Made by a program: the position numbers and the translations under genes
The notes under the pieces: model-generated
What the model was told of the DNA's origin: nothing
The model's input: the letters and a program-made list of their open reading frames with translations, nothing else
The model's database searches: none
Source: Acidimicrobiia bacterium
GTDB taxonomy: Bacteria > Actinomycetota > Acidimicrobiia > Acidimicrobiales > Poriferisodalaceae
Direction of reading: 5' to 3'
NCBI GenBank assembly: GCA_022822525.1
Contig: JAJEBN010000109.1
Location: 1 to 64,000, forward strand
Length of the DNA: 64,000 nucleotides
Part shown: in pieces, positions 1 to 7,876 of the stretch
Layout of the letters: every line of letters starts with the position of its first letter
How positions within the stretch are numbered: position 1 is the first letter of the stretch

Positions 1-1025
1 TTTCTTCAGCACTTGCAGGGAGGCGTACACGGTGCCCTTGTGGGTCCAGCCTTGGCGGTGGTAGTTCCAGTTGTCCGGCGCCAGGAGTTGCGCTGCTTCG
101 AAGTGCCGCAGTGCACGCTCGCTGTCGCCCGCTGCCTCGAAATGCAGCGCCAGCTTGAACGTGGGCTCGGCCAGCAGCGTGTCGTCGTCGACGGGCTTGA
201 GGCGTGCAGCGAGCTCCTCAGGCGACCAGACGAACTCGCTCTCGGGTCCCCGCTCGATCCAGTCCCGAGTCGCGTGGGCAAAGGCGTTGTTGCCCAGGCG
301 CACCTTGCCGAGCCCGAACTTGATCGTGGTCACGTCGGGAAAGACGCCCTCGTTGCTGCGGACGATGCGCCCCTCCTCGTCGATCCACGCGCCCGACGGC
401 ACGTTGATCCAGCCGAACAGCGAGCTGATCCGATGCGTCGGGTCGACAATGCTCGAAACGTCGGCTTGGCCTTGTCAAACCACTTGCCCGCAGCGGCCTC
501 GCCTTGGGAGTCCTCGGCCACGCTGATCAGCTCGAAGCGGTCGGGTCCGATCGATTCGTACAGCTCCTGCCAGACCGGCAGGTTCACCCTGCAGCCTCAC
601 CACGACGCCCAGGTGAACAACACCACCTTGCGGCCCCGCAGATCCGACAGTCGCACCGTGTCGCCGTTGCGGTCGGTCATCTCGAAGTCAGGGGCGAGCC
701 CCGACTCCAGCCCGGCCCTGCGCACTTCGGGCACTGAGCCCAGGCTCCACACGTCGTCATCGCGCACGTGCTTCTGGCCGATCATGTCGGCAAATGCCGA
801 GTAGCAGAACCACACCCAGTCGTCTGCATCGGCGATCCACGTAGACCGCTTGGCCTCGGGAAGCGGCACGCACAGCTCGCCCAGGCACGCCCCCTCGGGC
901 TTCAGCTGCCACCCGGTGGCCTGCGTGAGCTGATCGACCCGCACCCACAGGCTGTCGGTGTCATCGGTTCGCTCGGCGATGTCAGTCGCTTTGTCGCTCG
1001 TGCTGTCACTCGTCAGGACGATCAC
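1..1025 (-). CDS. Selenocysteine-containing TlpA/redoxin-like protein (partial, one frameshift)
   Basis: The GTG start at 1025 follows AGAGG by 6 nt. Residues about 108-142 form a redoxin N-terminus (APDFEMTDRNGDTV, KVVLFTWASW). An in-frame TGA at 597-599 (residue 143) falls where TlpA/ResA proteins carry their catalytic Cys, and translation continues as GCRVNLPVWQELYE, giving WASW-U-G-C. A hairpin with a GGUCU loop lies 15-31 nt downstream. I therefore read TGA as selenocysteine, not a stop. Near 450 the frame slips (one base missing or two extra). It resumes as IVDPTHRISSLFGWINVPSG and runs off the left edge through a TPR-like stretch (LALHFEAAGDSERALRHFE). The slip may be an assembly error or a real lesion. 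Expected role: thiol/selenol-dependent disulfide or peroxide chemistry; no signal peptide is obvious, so location is uncertain. The acyl-CoA-dehydrogenase-like gene lies 56 bp upstream on the same strand. Confidence 0.8.
566..582 (-). promoter_or_regulatory. Candidate bacterial SECIS hairpin of the redoxin gene
   Basis: In the mRNA, nt 15-31 after the UGA read CCUGCC-GGUCU-GGCAGG, a perfect 6-bp stem with a 5-nt loop. The loop GGUCU matches the apical loop of the E. coli fdhF SECIS, and its G residues lie at +21/+22, inside the 16-37 nt window described for bacterial SECIS elements. SelB binding is inferred, not shown. Confidence 0.75.
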
Positions 1026-1081
1026 GGATGGCCTCTGCTCTCGTGCACGTGCTTGAGTCGACGGCGCCCTCAGGGGGGAAC

Positions 1082-2254
1082 CTAGGGAAGCGCTCCGCCT
1101 TCGGTCATGCCGAGCAGTATCTGACCGTACTGCTCGTAGACGACGGCCGACACCATCAGGTGCGACTGCACGGTGTAGATGTCGCGCAGGATGCGCTGCA
1201 TCTCGCTGCCGTTCATCACCGCGCTGCCGCCGGTGAAGCGGAACAGCTCGCTCACGAGATCGACCGCCTCGTCGGTGCACCACACCGCCGCCGCCTGTGC
1301 TTCTGTAACCAGCGCCGGGTCGGGCGGGCCTGCGGCCGCCGAATCGAACGTGCGCTCCATCGCATCGGCCATCGCCAGTGCACACGCGTTCATGCGAACC
1401 GTGCCTTGGCCGATGGTCCGCTGGAACACCTGTCGGTCGGCGAGGCTGGCACCGCCGAGGTAGCCCCGCTGCTTCTCGATCGCCGTCTCGGTCATCGTCT
1501 GCAGCGCCAGCCGTCCGAGCGCATAGGCAAAGCTGCCGTGCTCATTCACGACGAATGCGGGCAGCCCGAGGCGCATGAGCGCGCCGCCCTTCGGCGGCTC
1601 GCCCGAGAACACGTCCACCGCGAAGCCGTCGGGGACGAAGACGTCGTCCAGCTCGTAGTCGCAACTGCCCGTGCCGCGCATGCCGAGGGTGTGCCAGTTG
1701 TCGTGCAGGATGGCGTCCCCGGTCGGCACGAGCGCCCTGATGAGCGGCGGTCCTTCGCCTTCGGCGAAGACGGGCGCGGCCACCCAATCGGAGTGCTCGA
1801 CGCCGCTTCCCCAGGCCCATCGGCCCGATACCCGGTAGCCGCCGTCAACCTTGCGGGCCGATCCCCCAGGCCGCAGCGACGCAGCCATGAAGGGGAAACC
1901 GTCCGCCAGAACGTTCGCGGCGGTCTCGTCGGGCAGCGTCGACAGCATGGCCCCGGTTGCCGAGGCCGTGATGAACATGCACCACGCGGCCGCCGGGTCG
2001 ATCATCGTCACCGCCTCGATCACGTCCATCTGTGTGACCGGGTGGGCTTCGGCGCCGCCCAGAACCCTCGGCGACTTCAGTTTGAACAGCCCCGAAGACC
2101 GCAGCGCCTCCACCGAAGTCGGCGACAGGCGCCGCGACTGCTCGGACTCCGCCCGACCGGCTGCCAAAGCGTCAGCTGCCGAGTCGACCGCCGCCAGCAG
2201 GTGAACCCGGTTGGCTTCCCGGTCCTCGGGGAACTCGTTCTCGCGGGAGCTCAC
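1082..2254 (-). CDS. Acyl-CoA dehydrogenase-fold flavoprotein (likely group D flavin monooxygenase)
   Basis: This 390-aa protein has the acyl-CoA dehydrogenase fold. The middle-domain motif GMRGTGSCDYELDDVFVP is typical of the HsaA/DszC/HpaB-C2-like subgroup, which hydroxylates substrates with FMNH2 or FADH2 from a separate reductase. The longer ORF reaches 2320, but a GTG at 2254 lies 7 nt after the stop of the upstream extradiol-dioxygenase-like gene, so that start is preferred. No flavin reductase gene is adjacent. A true acyl-CoA dehydrogenase cannot be excluded, but the C-terminus lacks an obvious catalytic Glu context. The pairing with the next gene suggests a ring-hydroxylation then ring-cleavage pair, as in two-component phenol or steroid catabolism (inference). 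Confidence 0.75.
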   Translation of the reverse strand: MSSRENEFPEDREANRVHLLAAVDSAADALAAGRAESEQSRRLSPTSVEALRSSGLFKLKSPRVLGGAEAHPVTQMDVIEAVTMIDPAAAWCMFITASATGAMLSTLPDETAANVLADGFPFMAASLRPGGSARKVDGGYRVSGRWAWGSGVEHSDWVAAPVFAEGEGPPLIRALVPTGDAILHDNWHTLGMRGTGSCDYELDDVFVPDGFAVDVFSGEPPKGGALMRLGLPAFVVNEHGSFAYALGRLALQTMTETAIEKQRGYLGGASLADRQVFQRTIGQGTVRMNACALAMADAMERTFDSAAAGPPDPALVTEAQAAAVWCTDEAVDLVSELFRFTGGSAVMNGSEMQRILRDIYTVQSHLMVSAVVYEQYGQILLGMTEGGALP

Positions 2255-2261
2255 TGCCCGC

Positions 2262-3491
2262 TCAGATCGCGTCGACGATGTGCTGGACCCCGCTGAGGTC
2301 TCTCGACAGCAGCGACGCACGGATCTCTTCGGGCTGCTCCGCGAACTTCGGGTCGCACTGCGGTCCGTTGAGACTGTGGATCCCGGATTCGTCCACGGTG
2401 GGGCCCCACTGGCTGCCGCCGTTGAATCCGAGCTGCCCGGGATCGGTCATGTCGATCGTGTTTGGGCCGTAGCTGGCATCCACACGGTCGCCGTCGCACA
2501 TGTGCTCGTGGACGTGCCCGTAGGGGTCGTGCCAGTAGTCGTAGATCTGCGAGCCGTAAACGTGGCGTCCGACCCCCCATGCCAACGCATAGGGCGCGCC
2601 CTCGGCGGCACGCTCCCGGAAGTGCATGTGCCCCCGAAACACGTCGTCCATGCTGAACACCTCGAATGCGGCGTGGCTGAACTGCGCCTCGGGAGTGCCG
2701 TCCATCAGCGCCAGCACCAAGATGCTGTGGTGGTCGGTCAGCGCATCGCCCCGATCCATCCGCAGGAATTGGAACATCACGTCAGAACCCGTCGCCGCGA
2801 TGAGCTCGACGAGCGGCTGCGGGAAGTGCTCTTCGGCTCCGGGCGGGATGATCATCCGTGCCGAGTCGCTGACGAGCATGCCGAAGGTGTCCGCCAGGCA
2901 CTTCATGAAGGCCTGATGTGCTCCCGGCGGCACCGCCGCCACCACGTGTCCGAGCCGGTACACCTCGGCGGGGCCGGGGTCCTTCTTGATCGGGTAGCGG
3001 TTGCCGACCACGTCCTGCTCGACGCCCACCCGATCGTCCACGCCGGCGTGGTTGTAGGTGTGACGGTCACGCCGCGACGCGAGCGGCTCCGCGTGCTGGC
3101 CGTGCACCGCCTCGAGCACGAAACCGCTGATCGGCTCGACGAAATGGACTCGCTTGCCGCCGCCGAGCCGGCCTTCGGTGCCGCCGATGTCGTGCACCGC
3201 CGAGCAGCCGGGCACCGCGTCAGCGAGGGCTGCCAAGTCGTCCTCGGAGTCGACCTCGAATGCCCAGCCGATGAACTTGGCGGGGCCGCGGTGCACGACA
3301 TGGAGGAACGGCATCGGCTCGAGTCCGCGCGAGAGCAGCAGATTCTCATCGCGATGGGCGACGACGAGACCGAAGTCGGTGACGAAGCGCTCCATCGCAT
3401 CCAGATCGGGTGCAGAGAACCGGACGTAGGCGACGTCGGCGGCTTTCACTATCGGCGTGGCTGTGTCGGACAGGGTCGCAGTGTCGGTCAT
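2262..3491 (-). CDS. VOC-superfamily extradiol dioxygenase-like protein
   Basis: The 409-aa protein has two vicinal-oxygen-chelate modules, the usual architecture of type I extradiol ring-cleavage dioxygenases, though somewhat longer than the usual about 300 aa. The C-terminal module contains a plausible 2-His-1-Glu metal set: His in YRLGHVVA, His in FSHAAFEV and Glu in YGHVHEHM. It is probably co-transcribed with, and just upstream of, the flavoprotein 1082-2254, with only 7 bp between stop and start. Expected role: Fe(II)- or Mn(II)-dependent cleavage of a catecholic ring. The substrate is unknown. The C-terminal tail after the metal site (NGGSQWGP region) is not recognised. Confidence 0.75.
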   Translation of the reverse strand: MTDTATLSDTATPIVKAADVAYVRFSAPDLDAMERFVTDFGLVVAHRDENLLLSRGLEPMPFLHVVHRGPAKFIGWAFEVDSEDDLAALADAVPGCSAVHDIGGTEGRLGGGKRVHFVEPISGFVLEAVHGQHAEPLASRRDRHTYNHAGVDDRVGVEQDVVGNRYPIKKDPGPAEVYRLGHVVAAVPPGAHQAFMKCLADTFGMLVSDSARMIIPPGAEEHFPQPLVELIAATGSDVMFQFLRMDRGDALTDHHSILVLALMDGTPEAQFSHAAFEVFSMDDVFRGHMHFRERAAEGAPYALAWGVGRHVYGSQIYDYWHDPYGHVHEHMCDGDRVDASYGPNTIDMTDPGQLGFNGGSQWGPTVDESGIHSLNGPQCDPKFAEQPEEIRASLLSRDLSGVQHIVDAI

Positions 3492-3641
3492 GTCGCCCCC
3501 CTCAGCAGCGCAAGCTCAGCGGCGCAAGTTCATCCGCGCAAGTACGGTAACCCAGCGGCCTGATCTCAACTGATGCGACGCCGAGCGGTCGTGTGCGGAC
3601 ATGACGCGACGCCAGCCGCACGGCAGAGAGAGGTGCTCCCG

Positions 3642-4421
3642 ATGGATCTCGGTCTGACCGGACGCTCGGCAATCCTGATGGCCTCCAGTCGAGGGCTGGG
3701 CCGGGCCTGCGCCCACAGCGTGGCTCGCGAGGGCGTCAGCGTGGTGATCAACGGTCGCACCGCTGACGACGTGCATGAAGCCGCCCGTGACATCGCGTCA
3801 GCCCATGGCGTGGTCGTCCAGACCGTCGTCGGTGATGCAACCGAGAGCGACGTGCAGGATGAGCTGCTGGAGGCGTGTCCCGAGCCGGACATCGTGTTGC
3901 TCAACGGCGGCGGTCCCCCGCTGGCAGCACTCGCCGACATCGAGCCCGAACAGTGGCAGGACGCCGCCCAGCGTCTGATGATCTCGCCCCTGGTGTTCGT
4001 GCAGCGAGTGGTGCCGGGCATGCGCGAACGCCGATTCGGCCGCATCGTCGCCATCACCTCTGCGATGGTGAAGGCGCCCAACCCCGCGCTCGGGCTCTCA
4101 GCCGGGCCGCGGCTCGGCATGACCGCAGTGCTCAAGGCGCTGTCCACCGAGGTCGTGATGGACAACGTCACGATCAACCAGCTCCTGCCAGAGCGCATCG
4201 ACACCGAGCGGCAGCAGTACATGGCCCGCATGATCATGGAGCAGCGCGGCATCAGCTGGGAGGAAGCCCGCGCTGCCCAGGCGTCAATGATCAAGGCCCA
4301 GCGGCTGGGCCGGCCCGAGGAGTTCGGCGATGCGTTCGCCTTCCTGTGCTCCTCCCAGGCCGGCTACATCAGCGGCCAGAACCTCCAGCTCGACGGCGGC
4401 AGCTATGCCGGCGTCTTCTGA
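3642..4421 (+). CDS. Atypical short-chain dehydrogenase/reductase (SxxxR instead of YxxxK)
   Basis: A 259-aa Rossmann protein. The ATG at 3642 is preceded by GAGAGAGG at 8 nt and is preferred over the upstream start at 3573. The nucleotide-binding region reads ILMASSRGLGRACAHS, a glycine-poor version of TGxxxGxG, followed by NGGGPP near residue 90 in place of NNAG. The canonical YxxxK is missing: by alignment of the flanking helix (LGLSAGPRLGMTAVLKAL) the positions are Ser and Arg. Subfamilies of FabG-like SDRs lacking the Tyr are known; their chemistry is poorly defined. The C-terminus (GQNLQLDGGSYAGVF) is normal, so the gene is not truncated. Its 3' end overlaps the convergent DMFase-like gene by 19 bp. 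Confidence 0.8.
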   Translation: MDLGLTGRSAILMASSRGLGRACAHSVAREGVSVVINGRTADDVHEAARDIASAHGVVVQTVVGDATESDVQDELLEACPEPDIVLLNGGGPPLAALADIEPEQWQDAAQRLMISPLVFVQRVVPGMRERRFGRIVAITSAMVKAPNPALGLSAGPRLGMTAVLKALSTEVVMDNVTINQLLPERIDTERQQYMARMIMEQRGISWEEARAAQASMIKAQRLGRPEEFGDAFAFLCSSQAGYISGQNLQLDGGSYAGVF

Positions 4422-5866
4422 CCAGCAAGGTCGACGTGGCGACCGATGACGTTGCGGGTCACGGCCGACACGTCGTCGTGTTCGAGGCCGTACGCCCAGT
4501 CGGTGCAGCCGGTCGTGAACACCTCGCCCAGGCCCCGCGTGAACCAGCCCATCACTGCGGCGCCATGTGCGAAACGTGCCCGGTTCTCGGGCGTGTCGCC
4601 GCCGCCGAGGCGCTCAGTCACCCAGTTGAGCTCGCCGACATAGCTGCCGGGCAGGCCTGGCGGCGCCTCGGCGGTCTCCCACAGGTGGGCCGGCGCGGTG
4701 CCGAGCACCTCGAAGTTGGCGGGAGTTCCGCCGGTGGGCTTGGCGACCGGCAGCCCGTCCACCAGCTCGAGCTCGCAGCCGTCGCACTCGTAGCCCACTA
4801 CCACCGGCTCGCCGCCCAGCACGTCGCCCGCGGTCAGCCGCACGCCGTCGAACGCCCAGTGATCGGGTCGCCAGATCGTGTAGCCACCGGAACCCTTGGG
4901 CGCGCTTCGGCAATGTGCGTACCCGCCGCGGGTGAACGACACCCCGGTCATCTCGTTCTCCGGCCGGCCCGTCAGCGGATCGCTCCACATGGTGGACACG
5001 GTGTGCTGCTCGTCGGTACCCATCACCGGGTCGAGATCGAAGTCGAGCTTGTAGCCGATCACCCGGTCGTCGCCGTCGAATCGCACCTGCCAGAACGACG
5101 TGTTGCCCGAGAAGAACGCGACGGCGCCACCGCCATCGACCCAGCCCTCGAGATGGTCGCGCATGGCCTCGGACCAGTACTCGTCATGGCCGACGCTGAG
5201 GTACAGCCGTCGCCCGTCGAGCAGATCGGGCCGGGAGTGCAGGTCCAAGCTGGTGGCGTAGTCGAGCGTCACGCCGTTGCGCTCGGCCCAGCTCACGAAC
5301 AGCCGCTCCCAGTTCGCCCACCCTGCGGCGGCCGACCAGTAGGAGTAGTTGTCGAAGTACTCGTCAACCTCGCTGCGGGGCAGCTGCCCGAAGCGGGCGA
5401 CCCGGTAGCGGTACGGGTCGGGCTTGTCCAGGAATCCCCGTGGCAGCGGCCGGTGCTGGGACGATTCGTGGCCGCCGGTGTAGAAGCTGGGCCCGCCCCA
5501 GTCGTTATAGGCAGCCCATGTCGAGGTCGACAGCACCAGCAGCGCCTCGGTGGGTTCGGCGGCCCGCACCACGAAGAACGCCTCGGCCACCTCGCCGTCG
5601 GTGCCGTGCAGGCGAACCAGATAGAAGCCCGCCGGCCACGCCGGGTCGATGCTGATCGAGAGCGAGGGTGTCCAGCCGCAGCCCTCGGTGGCGCAGTCGT
5701 CGGGCACCGGTTGCTCGCCGACCGCCAGGTCCCGGGTCTCGACAAGCTGCTCGGCGGCACCCATCCGCAGCACCTCGACCCGGCACTGCCCGCCGTCGCC
5801 GCTGACCATCAGGTCGATGCTGTCGCCCGCCACGCCGCTCTGCGGCCAGCAGTACCCCGCGATCAT
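4403..5866 (-). CDS. N,N-dimethylformamidase beta-subunit-like hydrolase
   Basis: The 487-aa product resembles the C-terminal catalytic part of the N,N-dimethylformamidase large subunit family. Recognisable segments are LVLSTSTWAAYNDWGG, FYTGGHESS, LYLSVGHDEYWSEAMR and GGGAVAFFSGNTSFWQVR. Family members cleave the amide bond of DMF at a mononuclear iron site. I chose the ATG at 5866 because homology begins with GYCWPQSG just after it; the upstream 47 codons are Arg-rich and unlike coding sequence. No small alpha-subunit gene is next to it, so either the protein works alone or it acts on another amide. It is followed by no gene on the same strand before the convergent SDR. Confidence 0.7.
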   Translation of the reverse strand: MIAGYCWPQSGVAGDSIDLMVSGDGGQCRVEVLRMGAAEQLVETRDLAVGEQPVPDDCATEGCGWTPSLSISIDPAWPAGFYLVRLHGTDGEVAEAFFVVRAAEPTEALLVLSTSTWAAYNDWGGPSFYTGGHESSQHRPLPRGFLDKPDPYRYRVARFGQLPRSEVDEYFDNYSYWSAAAGWANWERLFVSWAERNGVTLDYATSLDLHSRPDLLDGRRLYLSVGHDEYWSEAMRDHLEGWVDGGGAVAFFSGNTSFWQVRFDGDDRVIGYKLDFDLDPVMGTDEQHTVSTMWSDPLTGRPENEMTGVSFTRGGYAHCRSAPKGSGGYTIWRPDHWAFDGVRLTAGDVLGGEPVVVGYECDGCELELVDGLPVAKPTGGTPANFEVLGTAPAHLWETAEAPPGLPGSYVGELNWVTERLGGGDTPENRARFAHGAAVMGWFTRGLGEVFTTGCTDWAYGLEHDDVSAVTRNVIGRHVDLAGQKTPA

Positions 5867-5928
5867 GCGGCGACCGTAGCGGTGCGCGCGGCCTGACTGC
5901 AGGCGATGCAATCGAGGCGGGTGCCTCG

Positions 5929-6345
5929 TTAGCGGCCCGGGGCGACCGTTTCGATGTTGAGCTGGCCTGCGAGGCCGGCGGTGCGGTGCACGGCGAGCGC
6001 TCGCCATTCCTGCGAGGAAGACATCTCCACCAGCGCGCCGCGGTTCGGGTATTGGGCGATGGCGATCTCGTCCCAGAGTTCCTCCACCTGGCCGAGCATC
6101 AGGAACGTGACATCGCCGGCGAAGACGATCTTGCCGCCGTAGTCCGGCAGCAGAGCGGCGACACCGCGTCCGTACAGCTCGTACGCCTGCCGTCCGGTGA
6201 GGTCGGTCTCGCGCTCGTCCTCGTACTCGGCGTGCTCCTTGAACTTGAGCAGGTTGACCATGTAGATCGGGCCGTCCGGGCCGGGTTCCAGCATCTCGTT
6301 GATGCGCTCGGCGCTGGTCGGCATGACCTCGTTGGTGACTTCCAT
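5929..6345 (-). CDS. DUF1330-family protein
   Basis: A 138-aa protein with the dimeric alpha/beta-barrel look of DUF1330: IYMVNLLKFKEHAEYED near the N-terminus and FLMLGQVEELWDEIAIAQYPNRGALVEM in the middle. The start is supported by AAGGAAACACG before the ATG. Small proteins of this fold are often found beside catabolic oxygenases and hydrolases; the function of DUF1330 is not established. It sits 61 bp downstream of the haloalkane dehalogenase and probably shares its transcript. Confidence 0.8.
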   Translation of the reverse strand: MEVTNEVMPTSAERINEMLEPGPDGPIYMVNLLKFKEHAEYEDERETDLTGRQAYELYGRGVAALLPDYGGKIVFAGDVTFLMLGQVEELWDEIAIAQYPNRGALVEMSSSQEWRALAVHRTAGLAGQLNIETVAPGR

Positions 6346-6406
6346 CGTGTTTCCTTCGATCGGTCGGATGGTCTGTGCGTCGGATGGATGCTGACGGGCG
6401 CTGCGC

Positions 6407-7330
6407 TCAGTTGCCGGCGATGAAGTCGATCAGCACCTGCGCCAGCTCGGGGCCCTTGTCCTCCTGCAGGAAGTGCGATGCGCCCTCGATGGTGACATGG
6501 GCCTGACCTTGGGCTCCGGGAACCAGCTGGCGGAACGGCTTGTCGCCGCCTGCCGTCACCGGGTCCTGGTCGCTGAAGCAGCACAGGAACGGCTTGTCGA
6601 ACTGCTGCAGCACGCCCCAGGCATCACGGTTCGGCTGCGCCTCGGGATCGTCAGGCGACGTGCAGACGTGTGACGGCCAGGCGCGCGCACCGGCCTTGTA
6701 GGAATCGTCGGGGAAGGGCGCGTCGTACGCAGCGATGACCTCAGGCGCGAAGTCGGTGAGGCTGGCGCCGTTGACGATGTCGCCGATCGGGAAGACAGGC
6801 GACTCCCGGGCGTACGTCTGCCAGCTCATGAAGGCGTCGCTGGGCAAGCGATCCCCGGTGGGCAGGCCGGTGTTGGCGATGGCCACCCGGGCGAACCGGT
6901 CGGGCTGGGCAGTCACGAGCCGCAGGCCGATCAGCCCGCCCCAGTCCTGGCCGAAGAAGGTGATGTCGCTCAAGTCGAGCACGTCGAACACGAGGCTCGA
7001 CATCCACGTCACGTGGCGGGCGTAGGTGTAGTCGGACTGCTCGGTGGGCTTGTCGCTGCGCCCGAAGCCGATCTGGTCGGGCACGATCACCCGGTGCCCG
7101 GCATCGGCGATGGGCCGGATCATGTGGCGGTACAGGTACGCCCATGACGGCTCGCCGTGCAGCAGCAGCACCGGGTCGGAGTCGGGAGGTCCCTCGTCGA
7201 GATAGTGGACCCGCAGCGAGCCGCCCTCGCCGCCGTATTTGTCGGAAATCGGAATCTCGACGTAGTGCGGTTCGAAGTCGTATCCCGCCAGACCGGCAAA
7301 GCGCTCGTCGGGTGTGCGAAGGATCTTCAT
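6407..7330 (-). CDS. Haloalkane dehalogenase (HLD-I/DhlA-like)
   Basis: This 307-aa alpha/beta-hydrolase has the dehalogenase signature HGEPSWAYLYR (about 58-68, oxyanion region), the nucleophile elbow FGQDWGG with Asp129 and the adjacent halide-stabilising Trp130, an acid candidate in CFSDQDPVT and the catalytic His in EGASHFLQED. A Trp in the cap (SWQTYARE, W170) could be the second halide ligand. The length matches DhlA. The enzyme would hydrolyse a carbon-halogen bond to an alcohol in the cytoplasm. The ATG at 7330 overlaps the upstream gene's stop as ATGA and follows AGGAG. Epoxide hydrolase is the main alternative, but the lack of cap Tyr context and the GEPSW motif argue against it. 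Confidence 0.82.
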   Translation of the reverse strand: MKILRTPDERFAGLAGYDFEPHYVEIPISDKYGGEGGSLRVHYLDEGPPDSDPVLLLHGEPSWAYLYRHMIRPIADAGHRVIVPDQIGFGRSDKPTEQSDYTYARHVTWMSSLVFDVLDLSDITFFGQDWGGLIGLRLVTAQPDRFARVAIANTGLPTGDRLPSDAFMSWQTYARESPVFPIGDIVNGASLTDFAPEVIAAYDAPFPDDSYKAGARAWPSHVCTSPDDPEAQPNRDAWGVLQQFDKPFLCCFSDQDPVTAGGDKPFRQLVPGAQGQAHVTIEGASHFLQEDKGPELAQVLIDFIAGN

Positions 7331-7866
7331 GGTGTTTGCTCCTGTGTTTGGACTCGGGCGAAGACGAGGTCTGGGTCGGCGTCGGGCGGTGCAAGCCAGC
7401 GCAGTCGGGCGGTGAAGCCGATGTAGTCCCACATGAGGTGCTCGGCGTCGCGCCAGCGGCGTACCTCGATCCGGCCGATGCCCGGGTCGAGACCGTGGGG
7501 CCGCAGCACATGCACACCGTCCTCGAAGCAGGCGACGACGTGGATCTCGACCGTCTTGTCGAATTCGGCGACGTCGTGCACGCCGTTGCGCTGCGTGCCG
7601 TCGCAGCGCATGTCGTGGATGATGCCCCCACCGGTCACCACCACCCGGTCGTCGGCTTGCTCGATGCGCTGCACCCCACCCAGCGCGGGATGGCCGGGCT
7701 GCTCGACGCCGTCCTGGGTGACCTCGACGGTCTGCCAGAAGCCCCGCATGTCCGGCGCGCCGTCGCAGAGGGGCTGGGTGCAGCCGGCCAGCACCGGCGG
7801 CGGCCACTGCGCCCAGCCGCCCGCTGGGGTGTATGCGACGGGAATCGAATCGGCGGTCAGAGTCAT
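7327..7866 (-). CDS. Uncharacterised protein, translationally coupled to the dehalogenase
   Basis: A 179-aa protein that I do not recognise. It contains TQPLCDGAPDMRGFWQTVEV, a central stretch of alternating beta-like segments (RIEQADDRVVVTGGGIIHDM, VEIHVVACFEDGVHVL) and an acidic C-terminus, which suggests a small beta-barrel or lipocalin-like fold (inference). The ATG at 7866 has GGGAGCACC upstream; the ORF start at 7989 would overlap the sulfatase heavily. It lies 10 bp after the arylsulfatase stop and overlaps the dehalogenase start by ATGA, so sulfatase, this gene, dehalogenase and DUF1330 probably form one operon. Confidence 0.7.
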   Translation of the reverse strand: MTLTADSIPVAYTPAGGWAQWPPPVLAGCTQPLCDGAPDMRGFWQTVEVTQDGVEQPGHPALGGVQRIEQADDRVVVTGGGIIHDMRCDGTQRNGVHDVAEFDKTVEIHVVACFEDGVHVLRPHGLDPGIGRIEVRRWRDAEHLMWDYIGFTARLRWLAPPDADPDLVFARVQTQEQTP

Positions 7867-7876
7867 CGGTGCTCCC

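Noticed and set aside
575-596. GCAGG-GUGAA-CCUGC hairpin as the SECIS of the redoxin gene
   Set aside because: Its loop begins only 10 nt after UGA, too close for the known range; the overlapping CCUGCC-GGUCU-GGCAGG hairpin fits better.
13-804. Plus-strand 263-aa ORF over the redoxin gene
   Set aside because: It is the antisense shadow of the selenoprotein; low-complexity Arg/Ala/Pro content and no recognisable domain.
597-1385. 262-aa ORF taken as a complete gene ending at TGA 597
   Set aside because: The upstream part overlaps the flavoprotein gene in another frame, and the TGA replaces a redox Cys with conserved protein sequence beyond it, so the gene continues.
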